Assembly: GCA_016793465.1 (NCBI GenBank)
Contig: JAEUJW010000077.1
Span: 62,001-126,000, forward strand
DNA: 64,000 nt
Source: Myxococcales bacterium
Lineage (GTDB): Bacteria; Myxococcota; Polyangia; Nannocystales; Nannocystaceae
Direction: 5' to 3'
Part shown: positions 28,560 through 38,133 of the stretch, one piece after another
Numbering within the stretch: the stretch's first letter is position 1
How the letters are laid out: every line of letters begins with the position of its first letter
Position numbers and translations under genes: made by a program
The notes under the pieces: generated by a model
Told to the model about the DNA's origin: nothing
Database searches by the model: none
The model's input: the letters and a program-made list of their open reading frames with translations, nothing else

Positions 28560-29450
28560 ATGAAGACTGACTTGATCGCTCTTTGTATCGCCTCGGGGCT
28601 GGCGCTCGCGTGCAACGGCGGCGGCGGTTCGACGGCCAGCGACGCGACCATGACCAGCCCGGGCACCACGAGCGCGACGGCGCCGACCGGGACGACGGGC
28701 GACGGTCCGGTGACGGGGACCGACGCGAACACCGGCGGCTCGACCGACACCACCAGCCCGCCGCTGACGTCGACGACCGAGGAGCCGGTGACGACCACGC
28801 TGACGACCGCGACCGCGACGACCGGGGCCGACACCGGCGGCACGTCGACGTCGGGGGGCACGAGCACGGGCGGCACCGACGACACGGGCGACAGCTCGAC
28901 GAGCGAGCCTGGCACCACCGGCGGCGACCCGGGCGGCAAGTGCATGAAGGACGGCGACTGCACGCTGCTCAGCGACTGCTGCCGCTGCGAGGCGATCGCG
29001 GTCGGCGACCCGATCCCCGACTGCGACGTGCCGGAGTGCTTCGTGCCGCAGTGCGACGCGCTGGGCGTCGACTCGGTGTCGTGCCGGTTCGGAACCTGCG
29101 TGGCCGAGAAGCTCAACTGCGACGCGTCGGCGATCGCCTGCGACGCGCTGCCGCCCGACTGTCCCGCGGGCCAGCTGCCCGGGGTCGACGCCAACGGGAC
29201 CTGCTGGACCAACGGGTGCGTGCCGATCGATCTGTGCAACGTCGTCCCGAACTGCGACCTGTGCCCGAACGGGCAGATGTGCGTGACCGACGAGACGCTG
29301 TTCGGGCTGAAGCGCCGCTGCGAGCCGATCCCGCCGGAGTGCATGGGCCAGAAGCCGTCCTGCGCGTGCGCCATGCAGGCCTGCGACCAGGGCCAGGACA
29401 GCTGTATGGACAACGACGACGGGCTGTACTGCTTCTGCCCCAACTGCTAG
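28560..29450 (+). CDS. Cys-rich lipoprotein with Thr/Ser/Gly linker
   Basis: A 296-residue protein. The signal peptide ends in GLALAC. Residues ~20-125 are a low-complexity Thr/Ser/Gly/Asp linker. The remainder has about 30 Cys residues in EGF/follistatin-like spacing (CMKDGDCTLLSDCCRCEAI, CDLCPNGQMCV, CACAMQACDQGQDSC). It is probably a disulphide-rich surface protein. A related layout is seen at 32560 and 44556. No function is assignable. Confidence 0.75.
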   Translation: MKTDLIALCIASGLALACNGGGGSTASDATMTSPGTTSATAPTGTTGDGPVTGTDANTGGSTDTTSPPLTSTTEEPVTTTLTTATATTGADTGGTSTSGGTSTGGTDDTGDSSTSEPGTTGGDPGGKCMKDGDCTLLSDCCRCEAIAVGDPIPDCDVPECFVPQCDALGVDSVSCRFGTCVAEKLNCDASAIACDALPPDCPAGQLPGVDANGTCWTNGCVPIDLCNVVPNCDLCPNGQMCVTDETLFGLKRRCEPIPPECMGQKPSCACAMQACDQGQDSCMDNDDGLYCFCPNC

Positions 29451-29509
29451 GCGCGTGCCCGGCGGACGGTCGTCCGGGCCGCAGGAAGCGGTCGACAAGC
29501 GGGGCTCGC

Positions 29510-30478
29510 ATGGGCATCATCCTGGATACAGCAATGCAGGAAGGCCTCGAGGACATCGCCGGAATCGACGGAATTTGCGACGTGGCGTACCACGCCGCGC
29601 GTACGCCACGGCCGGGGGCGCCGGAGCTGCTGATCGAGATCCCGCACGGGGCGACCCGGCGGAGCGACTACGAGGCGCTGCGCGCCCGGCTGGTCGGCAA
29701 GCTGCCGAAGGACCTCGAGCAGTTCTTCTTCGTCAACACCGACATCGGCGCGCCGGAGGCGGGCGAGCACGTGGCGGCGGCGCTGTCGGGGGCGGGTTAC
29801 GGGGTGCTGGTGCTGCGCTGCCTGGTCCCGCGGACGTTCATCGACTGCAACCGGGTGGTCCTCAGCGGGCCGCCGGGGGCGATGATCGACGGGCTGACGC
29901 CGGCGGTCGCCGGCTACGTGACGGAGGCGGCCGACCGCGCGCTGCTCGAGTCGATGCACGCGCAGTACCACGAACTGGTCGCGCGGGCGTACGCGCGGAT
30001 CTGCGGGCGCGGGGGGCTGGCGCTGGCGCTGCACTCGTATGCGCCGCGCTCGATCGAGGTCTCGCAGGTCGACGAGAACATCGTCGCGGCCCTGCGCGAG
30101 GCCTACGAGCCCGCGGTCTACGCCAAGTGGCGGCAGCGGCCGGCGATCGACATCATCTGCACGGCGACCGACGGCGCGCTGCTGGCCGACGCGGCGCTGG
30201 TGGCCGGGGTGCGCGAGCAGTACGCGCGCATCGGCGTGACCGCGACCGAGAACGCGACCTACAAGCTGCACCCGGCGACCATGGGCCACCGCTACGCGGC
30301 GGCGTACCCCGGGCAGGTCATCTGCGTGGAGATCAACCGCGGGCTGCTGGCCGAGCCGTTCATGGCGTTCGAGGAGTCGCCGATCGCGCCCGACAAGGTG
30401 CGGTTCATCGCGGCGCCGCTGCTGGCCGCGCTGCGCGAGGCGCTGGTGCGGCGCACGCCCGGCACGTCCGAGCTGTGA
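29510..30478 (+). CDS. N-formylglutamate amidohydrolase-like protein
   Basis: A 322-residue protein from ATG 29510. Motifs spread along the chain match the FGase family: LLIEIPHGATRRS, FFFVNTDIGAPEAGEHVAAAL, FIDCNRVV, ALALHSYAP and PGQVICVEINRGLLAEPF. FGases are zinc amidohydrolases of histidine catabolism and related deformylations. No hut genes are nearby, so the substrate is open. It follows the Cys-rich lipoprotein by 60 bp on the same strand. Confidence 0.7.
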   Translation: MGIILDTAMQEGLEDIAGIDGICDVAYHAARTPRPGAPELLIEIPHGATRRSDYEALRARLVGKLPKDLEQFFFVNTDIGAPEAGEHVAAALSGAGYGVLVLRCLVPRTFIDCNRVVLSGPPGAMIDGLTPAVAGYVTEAADRALLESMHAQYHELVARAYARICGRGGLALALHSYAPRSIEVSQVDENIVAALREAYEPAVYAKWRQRPAIDIICTATDGALLADAALVAGVREQYARIGVTATENATYKLHPATMGHRYAAAYPGQVICVEINRGLLAEPFMAFEESPIAPDKVRFIAAPLLAALREALVRRTPGTSEL

Positions 30479-30527
30479 GCGCCGAGAGGCGATAATTCTT
30501 TAACTATTAATAATTATTAAAATGGCC

Positions 30528-30570
30528 GCCCGGGACAGGGGCGGGCCACCTCCCGCGCCCTGTCCCGGGC
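30528..30570 (-). terminator. strong hairpin terminator of the BON-domain gene
   Basis: A 13-bp stem (GCCCGGGACAGGG / CCCTGTCCCGGGC) is extended by a GCGGG/CCCGC inner stem with a 6-nt loop. Read on the minus strand it is followed by CATTTTAATAATTATT, a T-rich tail as in intrinsic terminators. It lies about 50 bp past the BON-gene stop. Confidence 0.7.
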
Positions 30571-30618
30571 GTCCGTGATGCGAGGCGCTGAGCGGACGCC
30601 TCGCGGGTCGTCGGGGGC

Positions 30619-32064
30619 TCAGCTCGACGAGCTGGTCTTGCGCGAGCTGGTCGATCCGGTGAGGCCGCCGCTCTGGCTCGAGCTGCCGGTCTTGTCGGAT
30701 CCGCTGCTGGCCGCGCTGCCGAGGTCCTGGCTGCCGCTCTGGCTCGAGCTGCCGGTCTTGTCGGCGCCGGTGCCGGTGCTGCCCGAGCGGGTGTTGTCGC
30801 TGCTGCTGCTGGAGCTGCCCGAGCGGGTGTTGTCGCTGCTGCTGGAGCTGCCAGAGCGGTTGCTGCTGCTGTTGTTGCCGCGGCTGACGCGGAGCTGGTT
30901 CTGGACCTCACGCACGCCCGAGATGCCCTCGGCGAGGTCCTCGGCCATGCGCTTGGCCTGGCGGCTGTCGACGGTGCCGGTCAGCGTCACTTCGCCGCTC
31001 TGGACCTTGACCTCGATGTCGTCGGCGTCGATGTCGCCGTGGTTGGTGAGGGCCTCGTTGAGCTCCTCGGTGATGCGCTCGTCGCTGCGCTGGTAGCCAC
31101 GCGGGCCGCGCCCGGAGTGCTGACCGCGAGCCTGCTGGCCGCCGCGGTCCATGCGCTGGCCCTGGTTGCCGCTCTCCTGATAGCCGCCCCAGCCCTGGCC
31201 CTGGCCGTAGCTGCTGCCCTGGTTGCGGTTGCCCCACTCGCTCTGGCCCTGGCCGCGGCCGGAGTCGACGAAGCCGCCCCACTCGCCGCGGTCGCTCATC
31301 TGGCCCTGGTAGCCCTCGCCGACGTGGTAGCCGCGGCCGCTCTGCGAGCCGTAGTCACCGCGGCCGCTCTGGCCCTGCGAGCCGTAGCCGCCCTGGCCCT
31401 GCGAGCCGTAGCTGCCCTGGCCGGTCTGGTAGTTCTGGCCGCCGTACGAGCCCTGGTGGCCCTGGTTGCCCGGGGAGCCGTAGCCGCCCTGGTTGCCCTG
31501 GTAGTGCTGGCCGCCGTAGCCGCCCTGGTTGCCCTGGTAGTTCTGGCCGCCGTACGAGCCCTGGTGGCCCTGGGAGCCGTAGTTGCCCTGGCCGGACTGG
31601 TAGTTCTGGCCGCCGTGGCTGCCCTGGTAGCTGCCGCTCTGGTTCTGGCCGCTCTGGTAGCCGCCCTGGCCGCCGAAGCCGCCCTGGCCGCCGTAGGAGT
31701 CCTGGTTGCCCTGGTAGGCGCCGTGGCTGCTCCAGCCCGACTGGCCGCCCTGGTAGCCCTGGCTGCCCTGCTGGTAGCCCCAGTCGCCGCGGTTGCTCTG
31801 GTAGCCGGGGCTGCCCTGACCGAAGTTGCCGCCCTGGCTGCGCTCGCCGGTCTGGTAGTCGCGCGACTGGGAGCGGTCGCCCTGGCTTTGATAGCGGTCG
31901 CGATCATAGTCGCGGGAGCTCGAGCGGTCGTCGCCGCTTCGGCGGAAGGAGTCGTCGCTCGAGCGGTCGTCGTCGCGGGGGCGCATGGAGGCGCTGCGGC
32001 CGTTGCGGCCGGAGGTGCGATCGTCGTCGTTGTCGTGGAGGCGCGAGGAATCATTGGGACGCAT
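30619..32064 (-). CDS. BON-domain protein with prion-like Gln/Gly/Tyr/Ser region
   Basis: A 481-residue protein from ATG 32064, with a GGAG site about 12 nt upstream. Residues 1-75 are charged (Asp/Arg/Ser). Residues ~75-355 are a low-complexity tract of GGYQ, GNQGGYG, SGQNYQ and GSQGQ motifs, resembling FET-type prion-like domains. The only folded part is a BON domain near 365-435 (ITEELNEALTNHGDIDADDIEVKVQSG, VTLTGTVDSRQAKRMAEDLA). A Ser/Thr/Gly tail follows. There is no signal peptide, so it should be cytoplasmic. BON domains bind membranes or ligands; the tract suggests condensate formation, which is an inference. Confidence 0.85.
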   Translation of the reverse strand: MRPNDSSRLHDNDDDRTSGRNGRSASMRPRDDDRSSDDSFRRSGDDRSSSRDYDRDRYQSQGDRSQSRDYQTGERSQGGNFGQGSPGYQSNRGDWGYQQGSQGYQGGQSGWSSHGAYQGNQDSYGGQGGFGGQGGYQSGQNQSGSYQGSHGGQNYQSGQGNYGSQGHQGSYGGQNYQGNQGGYGGQHYQGNQGGYGSPGNQGHQGSYGGQNYQTGQGSYGSQGQGGYGSQGQSGRGDYGSQSGRGYHVGEGYQGQMSDRGEWGGFVDSGRGQGQSEWGNRNQGSSYGQGQGWGGYQESGNQGQRMDRGGQQARGQHSGRGPRGYQRSDERITEELNEALTNHGDIDADDIEVKVQSGEVTLTGTVDSRQAKRMAEDLAEGISGVREVQNQLRVSRGNNSSSNRSGSSSSSDNTRSGSSSSSSDNTRSGSTGTGADKTGSSSQSGSQDLGSAASSGSDKTGSSSQSGGLTGSTSSRKTSSSS

Positions 32065-32559
32065 GGATGGGGGCTCCGAAGGACAGAATGGGTTGTGATC
32101 GGCGGACCGAAGAAACAATCGACGGGGTCCGATGGGTGCCGAGACTGTATGGATAAATCGAAGGTCGACCAGGAGCGTCCAGCGAGATCGTGCAAATTCT
32201 CGCCGGGATTGCGTTCGCGGCGTTATCGGCCGAACTCCGCGGCTCGCTCGCGGGGCTGCCGCCGAGCGCGAGGCCTGGATCAGGGCGAGAAATCGCCAGG
32301 GAAAGCCCGAGTACGTCGAAACTGCGGGGAGCCTCGGCACGGTTTTCCGGACCGCTCCGGCGATCATTCGGGCGATCCTCCAGGCTTCGAAGCGCGGGTG
32401 GATCCCCGCCCCCGCTCCGACTCGAACGTTTAATTAATTGTTTGATAGACGCTGATCGCGTTCGATCGAGGTCTTGGTGGCACATTGCCGTCGGCGGGCA
32501 CGGCGAGCGTGGATGCGGCGGGCGTGTGCGGGCGGCGGGCGGCGTGATATCGTCCGCCG
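32065..32559. other. intergenic region, no gene recognised
   Basis: About 495 bp between the divergent BON-domain gene and the lipoprotein at 32560. It is less GC-rich than its surroundings and contains an 11-bp A/T run near 32430-32440. It probably holds both promoters. No convincing protein, RNA or operator was seen. Confidence 0.5.
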
Positions 32560-33381
32560 ATGTTGCGTCCGACGCTCCTCACCTGCGGCCTCCTCCTCGT
32601 GACTCCGGCGTGCGGTCCGAAGGACGGCAGCGACGAGTCGGGGGCAGACACGACCGTGACGCCCGGGACGGCCAGCGCGCCGACTACGGGGGCGGACGCG
32701 GGGACCGGGCCGGGGCCGACGGACGCGACGGCGGCGGACGGCTCGGCGACGGACGCGACGGACGGGTCGGCGACGGCGACGATGTCGGGGACCACGGGGG
32801 TCGACATGTGCGCGCCGTTCGACGACGTGGTGCCGGCGCCGGCCGTGCAGATCTCCTTGCGCAACGAGGGCGCCGCGCCGGTGTTCCTCATCCACGTCAA
32901 CTTCTGCGAGACGGCGCCGCTGGTGGAGATCGACGGGCCCGACCCGGACGTCGCGATCACGTGGACCCACGGCGTCTGCGAGTTCACCTGCGGCCAGGCC
33001 CAGCAGGGCGCGTGCGGCTGCCCGGCGTTCTGCGCCGAGGACTCGGTGCTGATGATCGCGCCGGGCGGGGAGTTCACGTTCGCGTGGACCGGCGCGGTCT
33101 ACACCCCGGCCCAGATGCCCGAGGGCTGCACCGAGGACGAATCGTGCAGCCCCGACTGCCTGCTCGCCGGTCAGGCCGTCGACGGCACGTACAAGCTGGT
33201 GGCGCGCGCGTCGACGTCGGCGATCATCTGCGCCGACCCGAACACGTGCACGTGCACGCCCAACGCCGACGGCTACTGCGAGGTCGCGGCCAGCGGCATC
33301 GGCGCGGAGCTCCGCCTGGCCGAGGCGGACATCAAATATCCCATCAACACGAGCGTGGACCTGGTGTTCACCGACGGGTGA
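32560..33381 (+). CDS. Cys-containing lipoprotein with Thr/Ala/Gly/Asp linker
   Basis: A 273-residue protein. The signal peptide ends in LLLVTPAC. A Thr/Ala/Gly/Asp linker runs to ~80. The folded part begins with MCAPFDDVVPAPAVQISLRNEGAAPVFL and carries paired Cys residues (CEFTCGQAQQGACGCPAFC, CADPNTCTCTPNADGYC). The beta-rich pattern with NEGAAPVFLIHVNFC suggests an Ig-like or cupredoxin-like fold, but no known family was recognised. Confidence 0.75.
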   Translation: MLRPTLLTCGLLLVTPACGPKDGSDESGADTTVTPGTASAPTTGADAGTGPGPTDATAADGSATDATDGSATATMSGTTGVDMCAPFDDVVPAPAVQISLRNEGAAPVFLIHVNFCETAPLVEIDGPDPDVAITWTHGVCEFTCGQAQQGACGCPAFCAEDSVLMIAPGGEFTFAWTGAVYTPAQMPEGCTEDESCSPDCLLAGQAVDGTYKLVARASTSAIICADPNTCTCTPNADGYCEVAASGIGAELRLAEADIKYPINTSVDLVFTDG

Positions 33382-33407
33382 GCCGCCCACCTCGCCACTG
33401 CCGGCCA

Positions 33408-33425
33408 ATCAATAAAATTATTGAT
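33408..33425. terminator. short AT-rich palindrome between convergent genes
   Basis: ATCAATAA-AA-TTATTGAT has 8-nt perfect arms. It lies between the lipoprotein stop (33381) and the convergent gene stop (33425-33427). It could help terminate both transcripts, but the stem has no GC core, so the call is weak. Confidence 0.3.
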
Positions 33426-35032
33426 CAGTCGTTCTTGGCGCCGGCGGCGATCCACTCGCGCAGCGTGGCGATGGTGCGGTCGTCGAGCAGGGTCGGGGCG
33501 TTGAACGGCATGTGGATGTGGGGGGTGCCGGCGTCGTCGGTGGGGTCGCAGCGGGAGACGAGGCGATACAGCCAGCTGTCGTCGGGGTCGCCGGGGGTGA
33601 CGAGCGGGAGGTCGGTGTCGGCGAGGGTCGGCTCGCCGAGGAGGACCTCGTGCAGGTCGGAGCCGTCGAGGCGGAGGTGGAGCGGGGACTTGCCGCCGTG
33701 GCAGCTCGAGAAGGTGCAGCTCGGATTAAAGAGGGTGCTGCGGAGGTTGGTGAGCGTGGGCTCGGCGGCGGGGGAGGCGTCGGGGCTGGCGTCGACGCAG
33801 GGCTTGACGGGGTCGAGGTCGACGTCGTCGTCGCCGCGCGGGGGCACGTAGAGCGGTTCGTCCTTCTCGGACTGGCTGGGCATGCCCTGGGCGGCGTTCT
33901 TGGGGATGGCGATGGTCGAGCAGGGGCCGTCGAACAGGACCACTCCGTCGTCGTTGCCGACGAGCTCGGTGCCGGAGTCGACCGAGGCGTTCATCATCGT
34001 GCGCATGTCGGCGAGGCCGAGCATGACGCACATCTCCTGGTCGCCGATGCCGTAGCCGATCTGCTTGTCGTGCCAGTTGTCGTAGCCGCAGGTGAAGCGC
34101 AGGCCGGTGGTGCCGGTGAGGTCGATCGGCGGGTCGTAGGTGCGGCCGTTGCCGTCGGCGTTGAAGCCCTCGTGGTGGAAGATCTGCTCGCCGTCGCGCG
34201 AGCCGCCGATCAGCTCGACGCTGAAGTAATTGCCCAAATAGTGGTAGTGCGGGAGGACGTGGTAGAGCTTGATGTCGAGCGGCTGGCCGGTCTTGGACTC
34301 GTACTGGCTGGCGAGGTCGCACTCGCCGGTGAAGCGGCTCTGGGCCAGCGGGGGGATGGTGAGGTCGCCGTAGTTGAGGCGGAACGGGGCGGCGACCACC
34401 TCGACGTCGCGCGGGTGGATCAGCGTGAGGCCCATGCGCAGCTCGCTGACGGTCTCGGCGCTGCTGAGGTTTAATAGATGGACCCCGGCGATCAGCTTGT
34501 GGCGCGGCGGGACCTTGATGACGACGCCGGCGGGCAGCTCCTGGGTCTCGTAGCGCGACTGGGTCGACTGGGCGAACAGCACGGTGCCGGCGACGGCGGC
34601 CTGCAGCTCGTTGAAGCCGCGCTCGTTGCAGTTGAAGTAGCCGTCCTCGCCGGCGAACTCGTCCTCGGGGACGACCAGCCAGTTCGAGTGGTGGAAGCCG
34701 CCGTCGTTGGCGAGCGTCACGGTGTTGACGTAGATCGGCCGCTCGTTGCCCAGCGTCCACTGCACGCACGGCTCGACCTCCTCGAAGGGGGCCATGACGC
34801 GGTCGCCGAAGCTGTGCACGACGAGGGCGGTCTCGTCGTCCTGGCCGCCGGTGGTGGTGTCGTCGCCGGTGGTGGCGTCGTCGCCGGTGGTGGTGCCTTC
34901 GCCGGTGGTCGGGGCGGCGGAGGTGGTGACGGGGCCGCCGGGATCGCCGCCGTCGTCAGGGTCGTCGGCGATCGGCGGGTCGGACGGGACGCAGGCGAGG
35001 GCGACGAGCAGGGGCCAGGCGTGGCGAGACAC
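33425..35032 (-). CDS. lipoprotein with Cu-dependent monooxygenase-like fold and cytochrome-c-like C-terminus
   Basis: A 535-residue protein from a GTG at 35032, giving a signal peptide with lipobox LLVALAC. A Thr/Asp/Gly linker runs to ~60. The central region resembles peptidylglycine-type copper monooxygenases: FHHSNWLVVPEDEF, PPRHKLIAGVHLLNLS and the His-rich YHVLPHYHYLGNYF. Residues ~430-535 look like the cytochrome-like domains of planctomycete/myxobacterial oxidoreductases (NPSCTFSSCHGGKSPLHL, HIHMPFNAPTLLDDRTIATLREWIAAGA). The haem motif is CX4CH rather than CXXCH. It is probably a periplasmic or surface redox protein. Confidence 0.75.
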   Translation of the reverse strand: MSRHAWPLLVALACVPSDPPIADDPDDGGDPGGPVTTSAAPTTGEGTTTGDDATTGDDTTTGGQDDETALVVHSFGDRVMAPFEEVEPCVQWTLGNERPIYVNTVTLANDGGFHHSNWLVVPEDEFAGEDGYFNCNERGFNELQAAVAGTVLFAQSTQSRYETQELPAGVVIKVPPRHKLIAGVHLLNLSSAETVSELRMGLTLIHPRDVEVVAAPFRLNYGDLTIPPLAQSRFTGECDLASQYESKTGQPLDIKLYHVLPHYHYLGNYFSVELIGGSRDGEQIFHHEGFNADGNGRTYDPPIDLTGTTGLRFTCGYDNWHDKQIGYGIGDQEMCVMLGLADMRTMMNASVDSGTELVGNDDGVVLFDGPCSTIAIPKNAAQGMPSQSEKDEPLYVPPRGDDDVDLDPVKPCVDASPDASPAAEPTLTNLRSTLFNPSCTFSSCHGGKSPLHLRLDGSDLHEVLLGEPTLADTDLPLVTPGDPDDSWLYRLVSRCDPTDDAGTPHIHMPFNAPTLLDDRTIATLREWIAAGAKND

Positions 35033-35120
35033 GACGGCAGGATATCCCCCGGTGCAGGACGCGACAACGCGCGTTCGGGACGTCGGCGGCGTGCGGGCGG
35101 TCTCGGTGTAGGATCGGCCG

Positions 35121-37244
35121 ATGGTGCGAACGATGTTGTGCTGGGTGGGGGCGCTGGCGACGACTGTCGGCGCCGTGGGCTGTCGACCCCGGCAGGACGT
35201 GTTGCAGCCGATCGCGGCGGCGGAGCGCGTGCCCGAGGCGACGGCGCCGGTGAGTCGCGGGCGGCGGGCGGCGAGCCCGGCGGTGGCGGTCGCGACGTCG
35301 CCGGTGCAGCTGCTGCCCGACACCACGGCGGTGGTGTTCACGGCGGCCGGGCTGGCGGCGGTGCTGGCGCTGTTCGACGTCGACGCGATCATCGGCAAGT
35401 ACCGCGCGTACTACGATCAGGCGGCGTCCGAGGTCACGCGGGCGGCGGGGGTCAACCTGCTCGACCCGACCCAGTGGAGCAGCGTGGGGCTCGACGTCGA
35501 CGGGGCGATGGGGGCGGCGATGATCGACCTGCCGAGCGAGACGGTGGTCGGGTTCGTGACGCTGACGGACCGCGACAAGTTCCGGGCCTTCATCGACGCG
35601 ACCAGCAAGGGGATGTACGCGCCGGTGCTCGAGGACCGCGGGCTGGTGCTGAAGACCGACCCGGACGCGGACTCGGCGATCGTGCTGCGCGAGCGCTGGG
35701 CGTTCTTCGTGAGCACGGGGGCGCCGGCGCGGGCGACCTACGACCACGCGCGGGCGCTGGCGACGATCGACCCGGCGCGGGGGCTGACGGCCGCGCCGCG
35801 CTGGCAGCGGGCCATGGCCAGCGGCGAGCCGGCGCGGCCGTTGACGGCCTACGTCGACGTCTGGGGGCTGCTCGAGGCCGGGTTCTCGCGTGAGCTGGCG
35901 CGCGGGCGCGAGCCGTCGTGGGCGGCGCAGGAGTACGAGCGGGCCCAGATGAACGGGGCGCCGCAGGAGGAGCTGCAGCGGCTGCGGCTGCAGGCGGAGG
36001 ACGAGCGGCGCTGGGAGGAGCAGCGGCGCCAGCGCGAGCAGCTGAAGTACGAGGTGGCGTCGCGGTGGTTGCGGCCGGTCGAGCCGCTGGTGTTCGAGTT
36101 CACGGCGAGCCAGGCGGGGGTGAGCGGGCGGGTGCGGGCGCGCATGCCGGAGACGGCGGTGTGGCGCGGGCTGGTGCGCAACGCGGCCGAGCCGTCGCCG
36201 GCGCTCGGGGCGATCGGCGAGCGGCCGATGATCCTGTTCGGCGGGAGCTTCGACCCGACGGCGGTGGTGCCGATGCTCGAGGACCTGATGCGGGCCGACG
36301 GCGACGACCCGGTCAAGGAGTTCGCCGAGTTCAAGGCCGAGACGTCGGTCGACCTGAAGGACGAGCTGGTGCCGATCCTGAGCGGGACCGGCGGGTTCGC
36401 GCTCACGGTGTCGGACAGGCTGCTGCGCGGCGAGTACACGCGGCAGGAGCAGGAGATGGGCTTCGTGGCGGCGCTCGGGGTGAGCAGCGCGGAGCGGGCG
36501 CGTGACCTCGTGCAGCGGACAGCGGCGATGGTGAAGGGGGCGAAGCTCGGCAAGGAGCGCAAGACGGGGGCGACGAGCCTCGAGATCCCGGGATATCGCA
36601 CGGTCTACGCGGCCGTGACGGCGGGGCAGATGATCGTCACCACCGACCTCGGAGCGATCCAGCGGCTGACGAGCGGCGGCCAGGGCGGGCTGGCCAGGCA
36701 CCTGGCGGCGCCGGCGGTGCCGGTGGTGACGGCCCGCGACGCGGCGGCGCAGGGCATGTTCGACCTGTTCTATCCGGTGCTCCTGTTCATGGGGAGGCGC
36801 TACCCGACGCCGGAGCGCCGGCCGGAGGAGCCGTACATGAGCTTCCCCGAGGTGCCGCGGGCCAGGATCGACGCGGTGCCGAGGTCGCGGGCGTACAGGG
36901 CCAAGCTGCGCGAGTGGGAGGCGCTGGGCGTCAAGATCCGGCGCGAGGAGGAGGCCGAGGACAGGCGCCAGACCAGGGTGGTGACCGCGGTGGCCGACGC
37001 GATCGGGGCGCAGGCGTGGAGCCTGCGCGAGACGCCCGAGGGGCTGGTGCTCGAGGGCGGGCACTTCTTCGGCAAGGGCGGGCTGACGCGGGCGATCGAC
37101 CTCGTCGCCGACTACGCGGGCTCGGGCAGGCGCGGCGAGAAGGTGTGGGAGATGCACGGCAAGCGCTCGAGCCTCGAGGACGAGCTGCGGCGCATCCGGG
37201 TGGTCGAGCTGGCCGCGGCGCTGGGGGTGCCGACGCCGCAATAG
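35121..37244 (+). CDS. large hypothetical lipoprotein
   Basis: A 707-residue protein with signal peptide ending in GAVGC. The body alternates alpha/beta segments (LLPDTTAVVFTAAGLAAVLALF, SETVVGFVTLTDRDKFRAFID) with a highly charged coiled-coil-like stretch near 265-315 (EELQRLRLQAEDERRWEEQRRQREQ). The pattern of repeated TxxxVVGFVTLxDRDKF-like halves resembles DUF3352-type periplasmic proteins, but the match is not strong. It is divergent from the Cu-monooxygenase-like gene with an 88-bp shared upstream region. Confidence 0.7.
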   Translation: MVRTMLCWVGALATTVGAVGCRPRQDVLQPIAAAERVPEATAPVSRGRRAASPAVAVATSPVQLLPDTTAVVFTAAGLAAVLALFDVDAIIGKYRAYYDQAASEVTRAAGVNLLDPTQWSSVGLDVDGAMGAAMIDLPSETVVGFVTLTDRDKFRAFIDATSKGMYAPVLEDRGLVLKTDPDADSAIVLRERWAFFVSTGAPARATYDHARALATIDPARGLTAAPRWQRAMASGEPARPLTAYVDVWGLLEAGFSRELARGREPSWAAQEYERAQMNGAPQEELQRLRLQAEDERRWEEQRRQREQLKYEVASRWLRPVEPLVFEFTASQAGVSGRVRARMPETAVWRGLVRNAAEPSPALGAIGERPMILFGGSFDPTAVVPMLEDLMRADGDDPVKEFAEFKAETSVDLKDELVPILSGTGGFALTVSDRLLRGEYTRQEQEMGFVAALGVSSAERARDLVQRTAAMVKGAKLGKERKTGATSLEIPGYRTVYAAVTAGQMIVTTDLGAIQRLTSGGQGGLARHLAAPAVPVVTARDAAAQGMFDLFYPVLLFMGRRYPTPERRPEEPYMSFPEVPRARIDAVPRSRAYRAKLREWEALGVKIRREEEAEDRRQTRVVTAVADAIGAQAWSLRETPEGLVLEGGHFFGKGGLTRAIDLVADYAGSGRRGEKVWEMHGKRSSLEDELRRIRVVELAAALGVPTPQ

Positions 37245-37281
37245 CTTGCCCGGGGCCGGGCGGGCGTGCGACAAAGGCGCC

Positions 37282-38133
37282 GTGCTGTCGACCCCCGAGA
37301 CCGTCCTGCTGGCGCTGCTGCTCGTGGTGTTGATGGCCGGCATGGGCGCCGGGCTCACGCTCGAGGACTTCAAAGCGGTGCTGCGGCGGCCGCGGGGGCC
37401 GCTGATCGGGTTGATGTCGCAGTACGGGTGGATGCCGCTGCTCGCGTACGGGCTGGCGCGCGGGCTCGGGCTCGACGCGGACCTGGCGGTCAGCCTGATC
37501 GTGGTCGGCTGCACGCCGGGCGGGACCACCTCGAACCTGTTCACGTACTTCGCGGGCGCCGACGTGGCGCTCAGCGTGTCGATGACGGCGGTCTCGACGA
37601 TCGCGGCGGTGGTGCTCATGCCGCTGCTGCTGGCGGCCTACGCGGCGCCGTTCACCTCGGCGGATCTGAAAATTCCGTTCACCAACATCACGGTGGCGCT
37701 GCTGCTGATGCTGGTGCCGCTGGCGATCGGGATGGTGGTGCGGGCGAAGGCGCCGGGGGCGGCGAAGACGGTCGAGAAGGCGGGCGGCGCGGCGGGCATC
37801 CTCGTGCTCGTGCTGCTGATCGGCTCGGGGCTGGCGAGGAACATCGCGTACCTGCAGGCGACCACGGCGGCGATGTTCGCGGCGGCGATCGGGCTCGGCG
37901 TGCTTGGCTTCGCGCTCGGGCACCTCGGGGCCGCGGTGTTCGGGCTGGGACGGGCGCAGCGGCGGGCGGTGGCCTTCGAGACCGGCATCCAGAACAGCCC
38001 GCTGGCGCTGGGGATCTTGCTGCTCAGCTTCCCGGCCCAGCAGGAGCGCATGCTGTGGCTGCCGCTGCTGTACGCGCTGTTCGTGCTGCTGTCGGCGACG
38101 GCGCTGACGCTGCTGTATCGCCGCGCGCGCTGA
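37282..38133 (+). CDS. bile acid:sodium symporter (BASS) family transporter
   Basis: A 283-residue membrane protein from GTG 37282; TTG 37246 would add a hydrophilic lead and is less likely. About nine to ten hydrophobic helices are present. The BASS signatures are [14 protein letters not shown], the [32 protein letters not shown] segment of the Na+-binding crossover, and [15 protein letters not shown]. It imports an organic acid with sodium. The substrate is unknown. Confidence 0.9.
   Translation: MLSTPETVLLALLLVVLMAGMGAGLTLEDFKAVLRRPRGPLIGLMSQYGWMPLLAYGLARGLGLDADLAVSLIVVGCTPGGTTSNLFTYFAGADVALSVSMTAVSTIAAVVLMPLLLAAYAAPFTSADLKIPFTNITVALLLMLVPLAIGMVVRAKAPGAAKTVEKAGGAAGILVLVLLIGSGLARNIAYLQATTAAMFAAAIGLGVLGFALGHLGAAVFGLGRAQRRAVAFETGIQNSPLALGILLLSFPAQQERMLWLPLLYALFVLLSATALTLLYRRAR

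Noticed and set aside
31100..31880. Many short repeats that could suggest a CRISPR or satellite array
   Set aside because: The repeats are codon-level and in frame, encoding the Gly/Gln/Tyr/Ser tract of the BON-domain protein; there are no conserved repeats with unique spacers.
32485..32500. TGGCACATTGCC as a sigma-54 promoter
   Set aside because: The GG and GC elements are too close together; the required 10-bp spacing is absent.
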